64,000 nucleotides of DNA from Astyanax mexicanus (GCF_023375975.1 NW_026040046.1:2024501-2088500), one strand, 5' to 3'. Shown: positions 1-11,929, counted from the first letter of the stretch. Program-made: numbers and translations. Notes: a model not told the origin generated them from the letters alone.

Positions 1-465
1 TTTCGTGCTGCTAAATATTTATGGGGATAATGATGTGTTTAAAGCGGCTGGAAGACCGGCCCTTTAATATGAGCCTGGAACATACCACCATATCAACACT
101 GTAGATGTGAATCAGTAACGTGAGCTGTATGGGCTGCGGGGGACGCCGCTATGGTCATGCATGCACTGCTCTGATATACCCCTCTGTTTACATTCATCAT
201 AACTGTCATACAAACCCTGTATTATCATAATAACAAGAGAAAAATGCATTTATTTCAGTTGTTGATTCATGTACTGTATGAATGCACTGATATGCCATGT
301 CATGGAGCAGGAGGAGGTATCGTATACCATGAATTTTGCCGTGTCCCATGGAAGCTGCACTGAACATTGCGCTGACCTGTGGGATTTGCATGTGGAGCCT
401 CCTGCTGTGATCTACTGTGGACGGAGGAACGCCAAACACTAATAATGTAATTTAATATAATTATA
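1..465. other. AT-rich DNA, nothing recognised
   Basis: I see no gene, RNA or repeat family that I can name here. Short open frames on the minus strand cross the area, but they show no recognisable domain and overlap each other in different frames, as expected by chance. Confidence 0.5.
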
Positions 466-655
466 ATTTTCCTACATTGTAAATTAATACTGAAGTCATC
501 CAGGCTGTGAAGCAACATGAATAAGCTACATTTAGAAACTTAAAAGTGTTAAACAAACCATAATACTCTGTAAAACATTTACTTGGAAGCTGTTAACTTA
601 TGGTTTCTGAGGCTGATGAACTTATCCTGTGCAACAGGAGTAACTCTCGCTCAAA
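466..655 (-). mobile_element. Tc1-like transposon, internally deleted fragment
   Basis: The stretch beginning TTTTCCTACATTGTAAAT matches the subterminal region of fish Tc1-like elements as I know them. It then passes at about 590-655 into sequence resembling the reverse complement of a Tc1 transposase (the TTTCTGAGGCTGATGAACTT segment, from the N-terminal DNA-binding half). Almost all of the transposase is missing between the two parts, so this is a non-autonomous relic. A related copy with a similar junction lies at 28,890-29,280. No intact inverted terminal repeat is visible at the outer end. The family call rests on remembered sequence similarity, not on a search. Confidence 0.6.
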
Positions 656-960
656 AGTGTAGCATCCCTCTTTTTGAAAGAAAAACACATTTTCATGCAA
701 TTCACAAACAATATTGTCCATTTCACAATTAATTTAGGTGTATCAGATCATTTGTAAACAAAAATAAAATGTTTGTATTAAAGCTTATTTTGCATATGGT
801 CCTATTATCAGCAGTTCTCAGTCCTCTGCCTAAATCTTCTGGTATGGTTAAGGATGTGCTAATTGGTTGTTAGGACACCCTTGCAAAGCTGAAAAACGTT
901 GTACTAATAACTGAGGATACAAGGGAGCACAATATTCTAGGTTAGTTTAGTATCTGAAGC
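656..960. other. AT-rich DNA, nothing recognised
   Basis: This is a spacer between two Tc1-like remnants that lie in opposite orientations. It contains no gene or repeat that I recognise. The two remnants could be parts of one rearranged insertion, but I cannot show that. Confidence 0.4.
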
Positions 961-993
961 CATAGCAGTTGTTGGCTTGCTTACAGGCTCAAC

Positions 994-1900
994 ATGGCCA
1001 GAAAGAAACAACTTTCTTTATAGACCCGTTAGTCCATTGTTGTGTTCAGGAAGGAAGGCTACTCAATGTAAGATATTGCCAAGACACTGAAGATCTTACC
1101 ATGCTGTTAACTTCTCCCTTCAAAGAGTGACACAAACTGGCTCTAACAAGGACAGAAAAAGAAGGGGGAGGCCCTGATACACAACTGTGCAATAAGATAA
1201 ATATCTTAGAGAGTGCTGTTTGAGAGAATGACGCCTCACAGGCTTTCAACTGACAGCTGCACTAAACGGAACCCATCAAACACCAGTGTCAGCAACAACG
1301 GTGAACAGGCAACTTCAGGATGCTGGACTTGGCAGAATTGCTAAGAAAAAGCCATAACTCACACTGGTGAGGTCTTTGGATCAAACAGAAGAACAGTTGT
1401 GAGGTGCAGGACCAATGAAAAGATGACCAATGCTTAATGCCATCTGTTAAGCATGGTGGAGGCAGTGTGATGGTCTGGGGATGCTGGGAGGTGGTAAAAT
1501 AGGAGATTTATTCAGAGTGGGAGGGATCTTAAAGAAAGAGGGCTACCACAAGATTTTGCAATACCATACCCTGTAGACAGCTCTTGATTGGGGTCAATTT
1601 CATCTTACAACAGGATAATGACCCCAAACACACCTCTTAATTGTGTGTGCAATATTTAAAAAATAAGGAGTCAGCCTGAGTTCTAACTGTAATGGGGTGG
1701 TCAGCACAGTCTCCAGATCTAACCCTGTTTAGCTGTTGTGGAGCAGCTTGACCGTATGGTACAGCCAGTCCATGTTGTGGGAGATGAAGCTACAGGAAGC
1801 ATGGAGTTAAATCACATCACATTACCTCGAAAAGTTCACAGCTAGAATGCCTAGAGTCTGCCAGGCTGTAATAGCTGCAAATGGTGGCTTCTTTGATAAG
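994..1900 (+). pseudogene. Tc1/mariner transposase pseudogene
   Basis: Translating in shifting frames gives the layout of a Tc1-family transposase. It has an N-terminal ARKKQLS start, a helix-turn-helix region ending in RKRRGRP, a TPVSATTV segment and a KKKP segment. These are followed by SVKHGGGSVMVWGCW at about 1443-1490, QQDNDPKH around the second catalytic aspartate at about 1610-1634, a WSAQSPDL-like block, and AANGGFFD near the C-terminus. Several stops and frameshifts break it. A deletion after KKKP removes the segment that normally carries the first catalytic aspartate (W-x-DE), so the protein could not be active even if the frames were repaired. At about 900 bp it is near the usual 1 kb coding length. 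It is a fossil copy, with no intact terminal repeats identified. Confidence 0.85.
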
Positions 1901-3897
1901 TACAGTCATAATTTTCATTCAAATCAATATTTCTTACTCTGACAATGTCTGCATGTCCTGTCCTCTATTTCATAATCTTAGGTGTGTTTCCATTATATAT
2001 ACGTATATATTTATACACTGTAAAAAATCCAAGGTAATGGCAACAAAAAAAATAAGTCAACATTATGCAACCATTTTTTTAAGTCCACAAAACTCCAAGT
2101 GCATCAAACTTATTAAATTGTGTTGAGAAAATACATTTCTACTATTCTCAGTACTTGTTAAATTAAGTAGACATCTCTTGTTTCAAGTAATACAATTTCT
2201 CAGTTTTTGCTATTTTAAGTTGACATCACTTGTTGTTTCAAGTAACATAATCTCAAACAAATTAAAATTTCAAGTGCACCAAACGTATTTAATTATGTTG
2301 CAGCAAACCACATTTTAGGATCTTGAGTACTTATTAACTAAAGTAGACATTGTTTCAAGTAAAAAACTCAAACCAGTTGATTCATGTATGTTTCAAACCC
2401 TTAGATTTACCAGAGGTACATAAAACTCAATAAAATGTATATTAAAAATCATAATCACCTCTGAACACTTTAGGCTTGTGTTCAGTTTTTACGTGTACAG
2501 TTACTTGTGGTGTGCCTTCTCTGTTTGAACATGACACTGTATTAAGCTGTCTATACACTACACTCTAAAAAACAGACTGAAGTCTGACACCCTCTCAGAT
2601 CTAAAGACTCCTCACAGACTTTTTACTCTTCTTTCTACAAAGACTGGGGATCACTAACTGCAAGACCACATTTATAATCTTTCTGAGATTATTTACCATC
2701 ATGTTTCTGGTTGGAGTTTACATACAATACATGTTAAGTTACAAATCATGTGAATATCAGTACTGTAATTTATCAGAGACTCTTGTCTTGTCAGACTGTT
2801 AGTTCTTGATCATTTTTAATAGAGTACATTTTGTGTTCAACTCGTCCTATAAGCTCCATTATCCCCTTTTTTGCTACAACCTTGTATAGCAAACAACTAA
2901 TTTCATTGCTATACCTTTGTTGATATAATTAAGGCAATGAAGAACATCATTCATCAACATCATTGTAAAATATGTATTTATTAAAACTTGTTTGTATTAA
3001 ATGTAACACTGCACAATAAGACAAAGTAGTGCAAAATAAAAAAATAAATACAATGACTTTAAAGTGCTACCTGTGTATAAAATACTGTATATATTAAAGA
3101 AAGAACCATATAAGACCTATCAACTGCAATCTATCATTTTTTTTAAATCACGTGAGATATATTCTTGTATCTTCCTATAGCTCTCCTAATATTTGTTGAC
3201 ATTGATTACGTCGCTATTTGCATGAGTCGAGTCTCAAAACTTGCAATAATATTAAACGGGGTTGTTTTATCGGAGCACCAGGGCACGAACCCAACTGACT
3301 AAAAGTTTAATTTGTTACCACCCAACACCGACGATTGAGATGACGCGACCACAACTAGACTGCAGCTTGACTCTAGCCAAACTCTCGTGATTTTATCCCG
3401 ACTGGAAATTTGTCTACGACTGTGTAATCGTTAAAAAAATCGTTGGGTGTAAGGCCGGCATAAGTCATTGTTTTTTCCTTGTCAGCATCTTTGTCAAAAA
3501 GCCCTGCTGTCATTAGCCTAGCAGCTATTGAGTCACATATTTGTGTGCCTGACCTACAATATTGGCTAGGTGCTCAAGACTAATACGATCACATACAGGA
3601 TTTGAGGTGTGTGGACTTTCTTTTAAGTGCTGCACGATAGGAGGCCAACTTGGGCTGTGGCTAAATAAACATTCCCCATCATGGACGGAGAGTCATTTAC
3701 CCCTTTACTGCAAAACCCACTAGAGGTAGTTTTACTCCCTGAATGTTCACCAAGCAGAAAACCTCTGCCTCTGCCCTTCAACTTTTACTCATTTTCTGAG
3801 CAATTCTTTCAAAGTGTGTAGTAAACAAAAAAGTCAAATTAGTAACAAAAGGCAATAACAATCAGCTTATTATATAAAAAAAAGTTTTTAACTGGCA

Positions 3898-4086
3898 CTA
3901 AATCGTTTCTGACCACAGTTCCCAATGCTTGGCAGCTCCTTTGGTGATCTGCATCAAGCTGATCCTGATGATCCGAATGAAGAAGTCACGGCACCATTGT
4001 GGCGGCTCATCTGCTGCCCTAGTATACTTGTTAAAGAACACTCGGAGAGGCAGGTCTCGTTTTCTCCTCTTGCCTTTCTTCTCTCT
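3898..4086 (-). other. Exon-like open frame inside transposon, unknown protein
   Basis: On the minus strand an acceptor-like pyrimidine tract ending TTTGTGTGCAG (about 4087-4097) precedes 62 uninterrupted codons ending in TAG at 3898. The peptide starts basic (EKKGKRRKRDLPLRVFF), continues NKYTRAADEPPQWC and ends AAKHWELWSETI. The mixed, non-repetitive composition with several tryptophans looks more like real coding sequence than most open frames here. I do not recognise the family. It could be the last exon of a transposon-encoded protein, such as an accessory ORF, or a captured host exon. The position inside the composite element favours the first. No neighbouring exon was confirmed, although a donor-like GAG/GTAAGC lies upstream on the same strand near 4800. 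Confidence 0.3.
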
Positions 4087-4106
4087 GCACACAAATAAAA
4101 TAATCT

Positions 4107-4830
4107 CAGTTGATTATTAAGCATCTGCAACTGCAAATATATCTCCTGTGCTGCATTCAAGCTCCTCTGGAGCGCTATACATATACACAAACAGTATGAA
4201 AAATCAGCTGCATAAAAAACAAAATAAAATAAATTTAAGTAAAATATGCACCTTAATTTCAGTTACATGTGATTGTATAGTGTTTTTAGTACTACAGTCA
4301 GACAAAGTACCTTTTTTATCTCTCGTTTTCTTTTTTTAGAGTGAGAAAATTTATATTTTTAAATAGCTTTAATAGCTTTTTTAATTGTTTTTTTTAATAT
4401 CAGGACAGAACATTTAGATTAATTAAATAAACTGATTCACAACATACCTGCACATACACAACAAAAATATTCCCAGCCGATTATTAAGCATCTGGAGCTG
4501 CATATATATCTATAAAATATGAAACAAAACAAAATACCGCACATGAGCTACATTTTCAGGCTCAGTCTCGAACATATAATTAGTGCTTTGGCGCCGAAAC
4601 GGCTGCACCTCAGAACTGATAACCCAACCGGGGCAGAAATAATGAATTATTGGGCAAAATATGCTTCAAAACTCGCTAAAAAATACACAGAAGTGTGACT
4701 AGAACTGATATAAAACCTCATTTTGCCAGTAACTTGTCTCAAAAACACTTATTTTAGCTTAAAACAGCACTTTTTCATGGAGCTCCTCAGCTCTGCTTAC
4801 CTCCTGCATTGCATTCAAACTCCTCTGGAG
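4107..4830. repeat. Internal partial duplication within the composite element
   Basis: Two pieces of 4108-4172 recur to the right. GATTATTAAGCATCTG appears near 4110 and again near 4482. A segment containing GCATTCAAGCTCCTCTGGAG near 4153 is matched by GCATTCAAACTCCTCTGGAG near 4810. The second copy is therefore split by about 290 bp. Read on the minus strand, the second segment encodes a short APEEFECN-like stretch next to a donor-like site, so this may be a duplicated exon of an old element. Confidence 0.45.
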
Positions 4831-4870
4831 CTACGGGGGGCGCGAGGGACAATTATTAAAAAAACACGCA

Positions 4871-6326
4871 GGCTGTGACCAAAATGGCACCCTATTTACT
4901 AGTTAGGGCACTATTGAGTATGTCAGCCATTTTTCTTTGAGTGTCCGAATCATAAGGGGGGATTCGAACGTGATTTTTTTTTTTTTATATATATATATAA
5001 TTTTATTTCTAATTTTTCCCATTTTCTCCCCAATTTACACGGCCAATTACCCAACCCACTCATTAGGACTCCCCCATCACTAGTGATGCCGCAACACACC
5101 AGGAGGGTGAAGACTAGCACATGCTTCCTCCGATACATGTGAAGTCAGCCACCGCTTCTTTTCCAGCTGCTGCTGATGCAGCATTGCCGAGCAGCCAGTG
5201 CGCTTGGAGGAAAGCACAGCGGCTCGGCTCCGGTACATCAGCTCACAGACGCCCTGTGCTGCAGACATCACCCTAGGAGTGATGTGGGGAGAGAGCGCCA
5301 TCTACCCACTCGGAGGAAGCAGGGCCAATTTTGCTCCCTCTGACGCCGGCAGCTTGATGGCAAAGCTGCATGAGCTGGGGTTCGAACCTGCGACCTCCTG
5401 CTCATAGCGAACGTGATTTTGAGGGCACTAAAAACTCCAGATTGTTACAGTGGGATTCAGATAAAACCAATTCACAGGGTAAAACGTGTTTCAGATCCAC
5501 AAAATTACAGAGAAAACCACCCAAACAGCTGATGTTCGTCATATTAACAATATTACAGGGTTTATTCCAACATGATCTTAACTAAAATACCATAAATATC
5601 TTAAATATCACTGATTACAAAAAATGATATTTAAATGAGTTTATCTGCATATTTGTATTATGTGTTTTGTGCCTTGTATCATTGGACACACGAAACAAAA
5701 ACGTAAAAACAGTATATAAAAACAACCTCGCAAGCAATGAAAGAAAGAAATAACTTACTCACATATAATAACGAACATAAACACAGCTTCAAATTTCCAT
5801 CATCAGGGCTAAAAGCTCTGTCTCTGCAGGGTTAGATATCTAACTGCAACACCGATGAGTTAAATTTCCCAACTCTTTACACTTGGTAGTTTAGTTCACC
5901 TGTCAAATCACAGCGTTTCCTCCAAACAATTTCAGACACAATTCGACATTTGGCATGAAACCACCCAATCTGGCAACAGAGCGAGCCGGTGTACGCTGCT
6001 ATTTTTAAGGTTTTCTTCATGTAGTTCAGTAATGTGAGGATCATCTTCTAAACAGCGTAAATATAACAAACAGATAAATAACTTAATGATCAGCTCAGAG
6101 CTTCACTATCTTTAATTCAGAGCTCAGTTCAGTGTGTTTATGGAGTTTTAAACACGGCTCAGCCCCTCTCTCACCTGTGTGTGTTTATGCGACCGGTGCT
6201 GGCGCATGATAATGATGAGTTAGTGTCCGAATTCACTCCTGTTTCAACACTAATTAGTGAACTTATTAGTATCTCCCTACATAGCGCAACATAATGAGGG
6301 AGTAGGGAGCCATTTCGGTCACAGCC
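4871..6326. mobile_element. TIR DNA transposon, non-autonomous, carrying a SINE
   Basis: The left end GGCTGTGACCAAAATGGC (from 4871) and the right end (6302-6326, reverse complement GGCTGTGACCGAAATGGC) form an inverted repeat of about 25 bp with three mismatches. Each end is flanked by GCA (4868-4870 and 6327-6329), consistent with a 3-bp target-site duplication. The total is 1,456 bp, of which about 443 bp is the inserted SINE plus its duplication. No transposase frame is visible. Ends of this style (AAATGGCWCCCTA) are familiar from dispersed fish transposons. I cannot name the superfamily with certainty: 3-bp duplications fit PIF/Harbinger or CACTA better than hAT. Confidence 0.6.
4978..5407 (-). 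mobile_element. tRNA-derived SINE with perfect 13-bp target-site duplication
   Basis: The target-site duplication CGAACGTGATTTT occurs at 4965-4977 and at 5408-5420. On the minus strand the element begins next to 5407 with CTATGAGCAGGAGGTCGC followed by GGTTCGAACC, a good Pol III box B and tRNA T-arm. It continues through about 330 bp of body, then a 3' tail with TAATTGGCC and GGGGAGAAAATGGG, and ends in T/TA-rich simple sequence (seen as T10 then TA repeats on the plus strand). No box A is seen, so the copy may be slightly truncated at its 5' end. Open frames in both directions here are chance. The perfect duplication suggests a fairly recent insertion. Confidence 0.88.
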
Positions 6327-6999
6327 GCAGTTGCCTTGTTGGTGCAGCGAATTGTAGTTCAAAATAAAAGCACAGAAAAATAGTGACCTTTTCACTGTTA
6401 CAGCACATCAACCGACCTCAAACAGGAGTGTAAAACATAACAAGAGTCACTAGAGGTTAATATAATTATAATAATGTTTTAAGAATTCATATTATTTTAT
6501 GTAGTTCTTTTTAAACTATTGTTGTAGTCTTTTTAACTCCTATACATATAGCAATATGTAAATAAACGCAGGATTTACAATGGATGTGTGTCAAATATGT
6601 GTCAGGCCATTTAAAGGATAATAGATTTAGATTACCCACATCAACCATAATTGTTTCTTAACATTAAATTACATTAATCGGGTATGGGGAAATTAAATTT
6701 AAAACCTTGTTTTGTTTTTTTTAATACCACCCAGACTAAATTAACACTTCTTTTATAATAATAATAATAAAAAAAAAGTACACAAAACCATTGAGATGAT
6801 TATAGCTTATATGTGCAAAATCATTTTTATTCCTCAAAGGGACAATGAATCATAAATGTATGACGATATTATTTGTTATAAAGGTAATCTTATATATTTC
6901 ATTAAAATACAACCATGATAAAAAACTCACTTATTCAACAATTCGTACAGCTCATAGTCAAAATCTAAAGTCTTAAAAAATTGTAGTTAAAGAACTGAT

Positions 7000-7135
7000 C
7001 ACTTTCCATTTTGAGTTTTATTAAAGATTAACCGAAGAATGCCAAAAACGTGTATCCTGTATCCAAATGGAACAAAGTTTCCCAGTGGCCAAAAACCTCT
7101 CCATACAGCCACAAACCTCTGTAGTAGACCCAAAA
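7000..7135 (-). pseudogene. Possible PIF/Harbinger transposase fragment
   Basis: On the minus strand, RFLATGK in one frame is followed, after a one-base frame change, by FVPFGYRIHVFG. The combination of R-F-L-A-T-G and F-x-Y-R-I about ten residues later resembles the helix-turn-helix-like region of HARBI1-type transposases as I remember it. A strong acceptor-like tract (TTTTGGGTCTACTACAG) lies just upstream. The piece is too short and too decayed for a firm call. Confidence 0.3.
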
Positions 7136-7176
7136 GAATAAAGAAAATAATAATACAACAGATTTTATATATGTTA

Positions 7177-7196
7177 GATATATATATATATATATA
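7177..7196. repeat. (TA)n microsatellite
   Basis: About ten TA units in uninterrupted array. Confidence 0.9.
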
Positions 7197-7199
7197 GAC

Positions 7200-7480
7200 T
7201 AACACCACACCACTTCTAACTAAGTTACCTGGCTAGGTTGCTAATGGGTCAACTAACTAACTGGGTTAGCTAGTTAGCTAGCGTTGCACTCTAAGTTATG
7301 CTGCCCGTTTAGTGAGAACAAGGCACAACCACATTTCTCTGCCAATTTACGGTACACATTTTCACGTCACGTTCGATTGGGCTTTACGGAAGCAGATTCT
7401 AGGGTTGAAAAGCTAACGTTAGCTAGTGTGAGCTAGCTAGCTAACATACCCAGCTAGTTCGCTACACTAGCTAAAATCTT
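7200..7480. repeat. GCTAG/GTTAGC-rich degenerate repeat
   Basis: The motif GTTAGCTAGTTAGCTAG at about 7264-7280 and the block GCTAACGTTAGCTAG with GAGCTAGCTAGCTAAC at about 7412-7446 form overlapping short palindromes. They share GTTAGCTAG-type words with the 24-bp satellite that fills the right third of the window, but they are not organised as 24-bp monomers. Confidence 0.5.
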
Positions 7481-7861
7481 AAGCCTTACCATAACTATTA
7501 ACTTGGCTCAATGTTCTCATAACAACAAAACAGACCTACAATTTTACCCTCAATCATGTTATAGCTTTAAAGTTCAGACATTGTTTGAAACATTCAGAGA
7601 CTTACTTCAGTCTGGAGCGAAGTCAAATTTGCAGGCCAGGGCAAGCCACACAACCGCAGAGATGGCACAGGGCATGCGTGGTTGCTCCCAGGAACAAACT
7701 TAATAAATTAATTTTTCTTAACTTGTTTTTTTAATTTACCTGAAAATGTTGAGTAAAACATTACATTTTAAGTTACACTAACTTTCAGCTCACTGAGTTT
7801 AGTCACCAACTTACTATTTTAAGTATAAACAACTAATTCTTAAGTTATATTTTTTACAGTG

Positions 7862-8884
7862 CATATATCCATTTGAACATTTATGGTACAAATGGATGGG
7901 GTTTAAGTACGAGATCAAGAAACATCTCCATGTTTACCTTCTACACATGCATAATCTAAGATACTGATTTGTGTAAATGATAATTTGAAAAAAAAAAGTT
8001 AATTTGATTGATTACCTGATACCTAGCTTGGCTGGCATAGAAACATCTATTTTTGTGTCCCTATATCGTTTGCATATATATTTCAGTTGAAAAACACATT
8101 AGGTTATTATATTATTTTTATATTTTGTATTAATTCAGTAATATTTTTGTAGCAATTCAGCATTCCAAGCAGCACAGAAGTGCTTGTTATGTGTGAAACA
8201 TGACTTTCATGTTTCGAGATAAAAAAAAATATATATATATTTTCTTACAATGTTAACTGCAACAGTAAAAATATGAAAAAGTTGTTGTTAAGACATAGTA
8301 AACAAATCTCTTATTTTGAACATAAAACCACACAGATGTCATTACTTTTATTTGTCTGCTTTCTGAAGATCTTGTAAGTTCACTGTCTTTTCAGTTACAG
8401 AAATGTTCTTAATTGGCTCACGATTTCATAAGAAGATTTTTTTTTAATAACACTATTTATACACAGTACTTTGAGGTAGTTCTTTGGGCACCACCATCTT
8501 GAAATTTAGTGACAATAATCAACTGATGAGTATGAATTAATGGGTAGGACAGAGGAACAGATTGCAAACTTAATTCCATAGAATTGCAATCTGTTCCCTT
8601 TTCCTATCTTTTGTTCGTATTTGACATCGGCTAAAAGAGCTGTGTTTCAGAATGCTGGGAGTGATGGAGGTGGGGTTTGTACTCTTTATCATGTTTCTCT
8701 ACACCCCAAGTCTATTTCACACTGAAATTTCTCCTTTAAGTATGAGATGAGGTACTTAGTGCCGTGAAGGTTTTGAAAATCCAACACCTGGTTTAGTTTG
8801 TTTTCTTTTGAACAAAAAGAGTGTTATGATTTGTCTCTTGCATGCACTGAACTCACAATAAAATAAATCTTTCCATTTTATCAA
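7862..8884. other. AT-rich DNA with short (TA)n, no gene seen
   Basis: The area contains A/TA simple sequence near 8221-8240 and otherwise unrecognised AT-rich DNA. An imperfect inverted motif around ATTGCAATCTGTTCC (8556-8600) is noted but not interpreted. Confidence 0.5.
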
Positions 8885-9045
8885 ATTAAATCAAATTTAT
8901 TCGCATAGAGATTTTACAGCTGGTGTTGGCACAAAGCAGCTTTACAGAAACATGATTACAGGACAAAGAATCAGTCAAAACATTAAACATAGAAAATACA
9001 GAATACAGAACCGCCAGTGAAAAACTCCCTCAGAGCTACAATTTT
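8885..9045 (-). mobile_element. LINE 3' UTR fragment, diverged
   Basis: This stretch is a diverged copy of the first part of the 1,156-bp fragment found three times in the satellite at 49,508, 56,890 and 60,344. Shared words include GTTGGCACAAAGCAGC, ACAGAAACATGATTACAGG and AAAATACAGAATACAGAAC. It ends at AAAAACTCCCTCAGAGCT after a deletion of about 20 bp. On the minus strand its 3' end is the ATTTGATTT-type tail. It shows that the LINE family is dispersed outside the array. Confidence 0.85.
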
Positions 9046-11929
9046 AGGACACATGGCTTTATTCCAAGTCATTTGAATTGGTTCAGTCATCACAAGATGT
9101 TCAATCAATGTCAAGAAAAACTAGCATAATCAATAGTTACAAGGGTACCTGGACACTCCTGCCCTCTAAGTGTTCCCACCTTTTGAGACCAGCTACTAGT
9201 TACACAACAGGTCAGGTCAGAATATGACAGGTGAGTCTGTAGCTGTATACTTGAATAATGAATGGTACATTGTGTGAGCTAATGCAATAAAGTGATTTTT
9301 CAAAAGGTGGATTTCTTGACAGGTCATGATGGAGGACTTGCTATTTTTACCAACTGCACTTCATTCTTTAACACAGGCCTTCAGCTGGGAGTTGTTTTGT
9401 GCACAGATCTCACACTCATACAGCAAAACTGGCAAAACAGCTCGTCATGAGTGGACAGGAAATATCTGAAATCACTGTAAGCTCCTGAGAGTGTATATGT
9501 AGCCTGATATTGTCCACCTGGTCTTCAGCATAAACTCCATACAGTCAAGTGTAATATTCCTCTATTTCCATTAGCAATGAGCCAGCATCTACCAAGGGAC
9601 ATAAGCGTGGAAAAGGAAACATTGGTGGAGTAAAGATCCTGTCCCGTGACTTCCACTAAATCACATTTAAATGCTGCAGATTCTGAAGCCCAATTATGCT
9701 GCTTATTCAGAACACTTTTGTATGTTGTTCCGGTCGTGCCCTCTAGTCCAGGGGTGGACCAGTGGAACAGTCGTGTGAAGAGGGCTACTCTTCTCTGCAT
9801 AGTACCAGTTAAAACACCAAGGCCCATAATTATAACACCAAGGCCCATCAATTTACGTCCACATATGTAAATGTTGACGGGGCAGTGGTGGGATTCCTTT
9901 GCTCTGGGATGGGGAGGCCTGTGAGTCTCTCATTTTTCAGCGCGGTAGGCCGTCCTGTCTCTGGAGATGTTCCTCCATGGCTGGGTGACTGTGGGCACCG
10001 TACCGTGACCTGTGGTCAGTCCAGTGTTTGAGTTGGCAGCGGGCACCAAACCTGTTCAGTCCTCTTGGAGAGAGAGGCCCCAGACCGGCAGAGAAATGCA
10101 GTGATATTTAAAAGATTCTCAAGAACTGCAGAACATTTCCATCTCAGAAACTTAACCCTTTAACTTCTGCTCAACTGTTTGGTAGAGCACATGTTAAATC
10201 ACCATTACTACAGATACTGTGTTGAACTTAACTCAAGCTGACAATTTCTCTGTGTTCTCATCAGAGGATCCGTCCACTAAGCATGAATATCTGTACATTA
10301 TTCCAAAAACAATGACATTATGTGATTTACAAACTGCATAAAAATGGCCACAGTATACGTCATATCTTTTAAAAACTAATGTTGTAACTGCAAGCTCACT
10401 ATGAGTCACCAATGTGCAAGGTAACATGCTAAATGTGTGCTTACTCTAAAATAATTGGATTAAAAAAACTCCAAGCAGCTTCAGCTGAATGTTACTGGTT
10501 GATGCAATTCTGTATAGATTTGTGTCACATTACAGTCCATTGTTAAATATGAAAACTGGGAGCTGTAATGGAAATGGAAATAGGGGAGATTATGTTGATG
10601 GCTGTATTGTTAAAAGGTGAACCTTGTTGATACTGTGAGTCCAGCTCTAGCTCACAGTGCAGGGTGTTGTGGAGATTTCCGGCTTGTTTCCTGGCTCTGG
10701 GTGTGTGAACACTGTCTAGCAGGGGGCACATTTTTCCTACAGACTCCGTGGGCGAGACCTTGAGCTATTTTTGTCAATCTTTTGCCCCCTGCGTGCTGTT
10801 TTCCCCCAGAGTCTGTGTGTGTCTTCCCCAGTGAAACTGCATGTGTATGACTGATTTTCCTCTAGCACACACTACACACTTATCTTCCCACTCATGCCGC
10901 TTCACACGAATGCATTCCCAGAAACAAATGCATTCATCCATATTCAGACTATTTCCAGAGCAATTCGTTCAAACTTTTGGACCTCTCTGCTAGTTTAATA
11001 CGGGCTGATATTTAAGCTAACTAGAAATTTAGGGAGAGTTGACCCTGTAGTTATACACAAGCCTAGTATTTTGACTAAAGTAGTGATCTCATCAGGGCAC
11101 ACACTAGCTAAATATGGAGGCAAAATGGCCAAATGATGTGCTAGTCTACATTTCCTTAAATCTATTTGACTAACATATCCTAGCTCACAAAACCCTTAAA
11201 TTCAGGTTGACCAATTTGTTAGCCAGACCAAGCTACATATTAAGGCCAAATAACTACACTGTACAGGCCCATTTCGTTTAATCACATGTTTTTTGACCAC
11301 AGTGGTTTAACCCACAAAAGTAAAAATAATTAGGCCATATAATGATTATGATATACTGGCCTATTTTAGGCTACTATTAGCCCTATCTACACTTTCTAAC
11401 CAGGAGCACCACCACAAACAAATACTCAGGCAATGTAAGTAATGTGCAAGCCAAAAACAAGTTCATATTAAGACCACCTTTTTACACAGCAAACACAGGT
11501 CTATCACACAAAATATGTGTACATTTTTCTAATTTATTTCATCCTGAAAATCAGATCAGATAATTACTGCAGTGTTTATGTGCCCCTCAGTCACAGTTTA
11601 ATAAAACTGGAACAGTGAAGTTGGTGCACAGGTAAAGACACTCATTTTTACCACAAAATCAAGCTGTACTTCTTCAGTAAAGCAGAAACAGATCATTTGT
11701 TTTGTTACTTTCTTCCTATAAGAGAGTTTAAAAACGGTCCCAGTCACCCTTAAATCACCTTACATTTCATGTTCAGAGATGATGTACTGAACATTACAGA
11801 AGCCTTGCATAACAATGTGGTCAATGTGGCATCTGACCTCTCCCTCGACAGTCAAGCTGGCCCCAAAAAACACTGATAAGTCCAATCACTTCTCTATCCT
11901 TTTATTTCCCTTCGACCTCCTTTAAGCCC
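9046..11929. other. No gene recognised
   Basis: Unique-looking AT-rich DNA. A 22-bp direct repeat (AACACCAAGGCCCAT with linker) occurs twice at about 9812-9850. The open frames here are short, overlap on opposite strands and show no domain. Confidence 0.45.

Larger units (their letters stand above)
2016..7861. mobile_element. Composite DNA transposon bounded by 13-bp inverted repeat
   Basis: The left end reads CACTGTAAAAAAT (2016-2028), and the right end (7849-7861) is its perfect reverse complement. Just inside both ends are repeated AAGT/ACTT-rich subterminal motifs (about 2040-2350 and 7720-7850), as in fish CACTA (EnSpm)-like and other non-autonomous elements. The interior carries a nested TIR element, a SINE, an exon-like open frame at 3898-4086 and a possible Harbinger-like fragment at 7000-7135. 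I find no clean target-site duplication: the flanks read TTATA and CATAT. The two ends could therefore belong to separate elements of the same family that bracket the region by chance. Superfamily is uncertain: CACTA is suggested by the ends, PIF/Harbinger by one internal fragment. Confidence 0.45.

Noticed and set aside
5080..5407. Open frames on both strands of 69-73 codons
   Set aside because: Both lie wholly in the SINE body, which is non-coding.
9525..9870. 108-codon minus-strand frame overlapped by a 74-codon plus-strand frame
   Set aside because: The two overlap antisense, and neither shows a family pattern; part is a short direct repeat.
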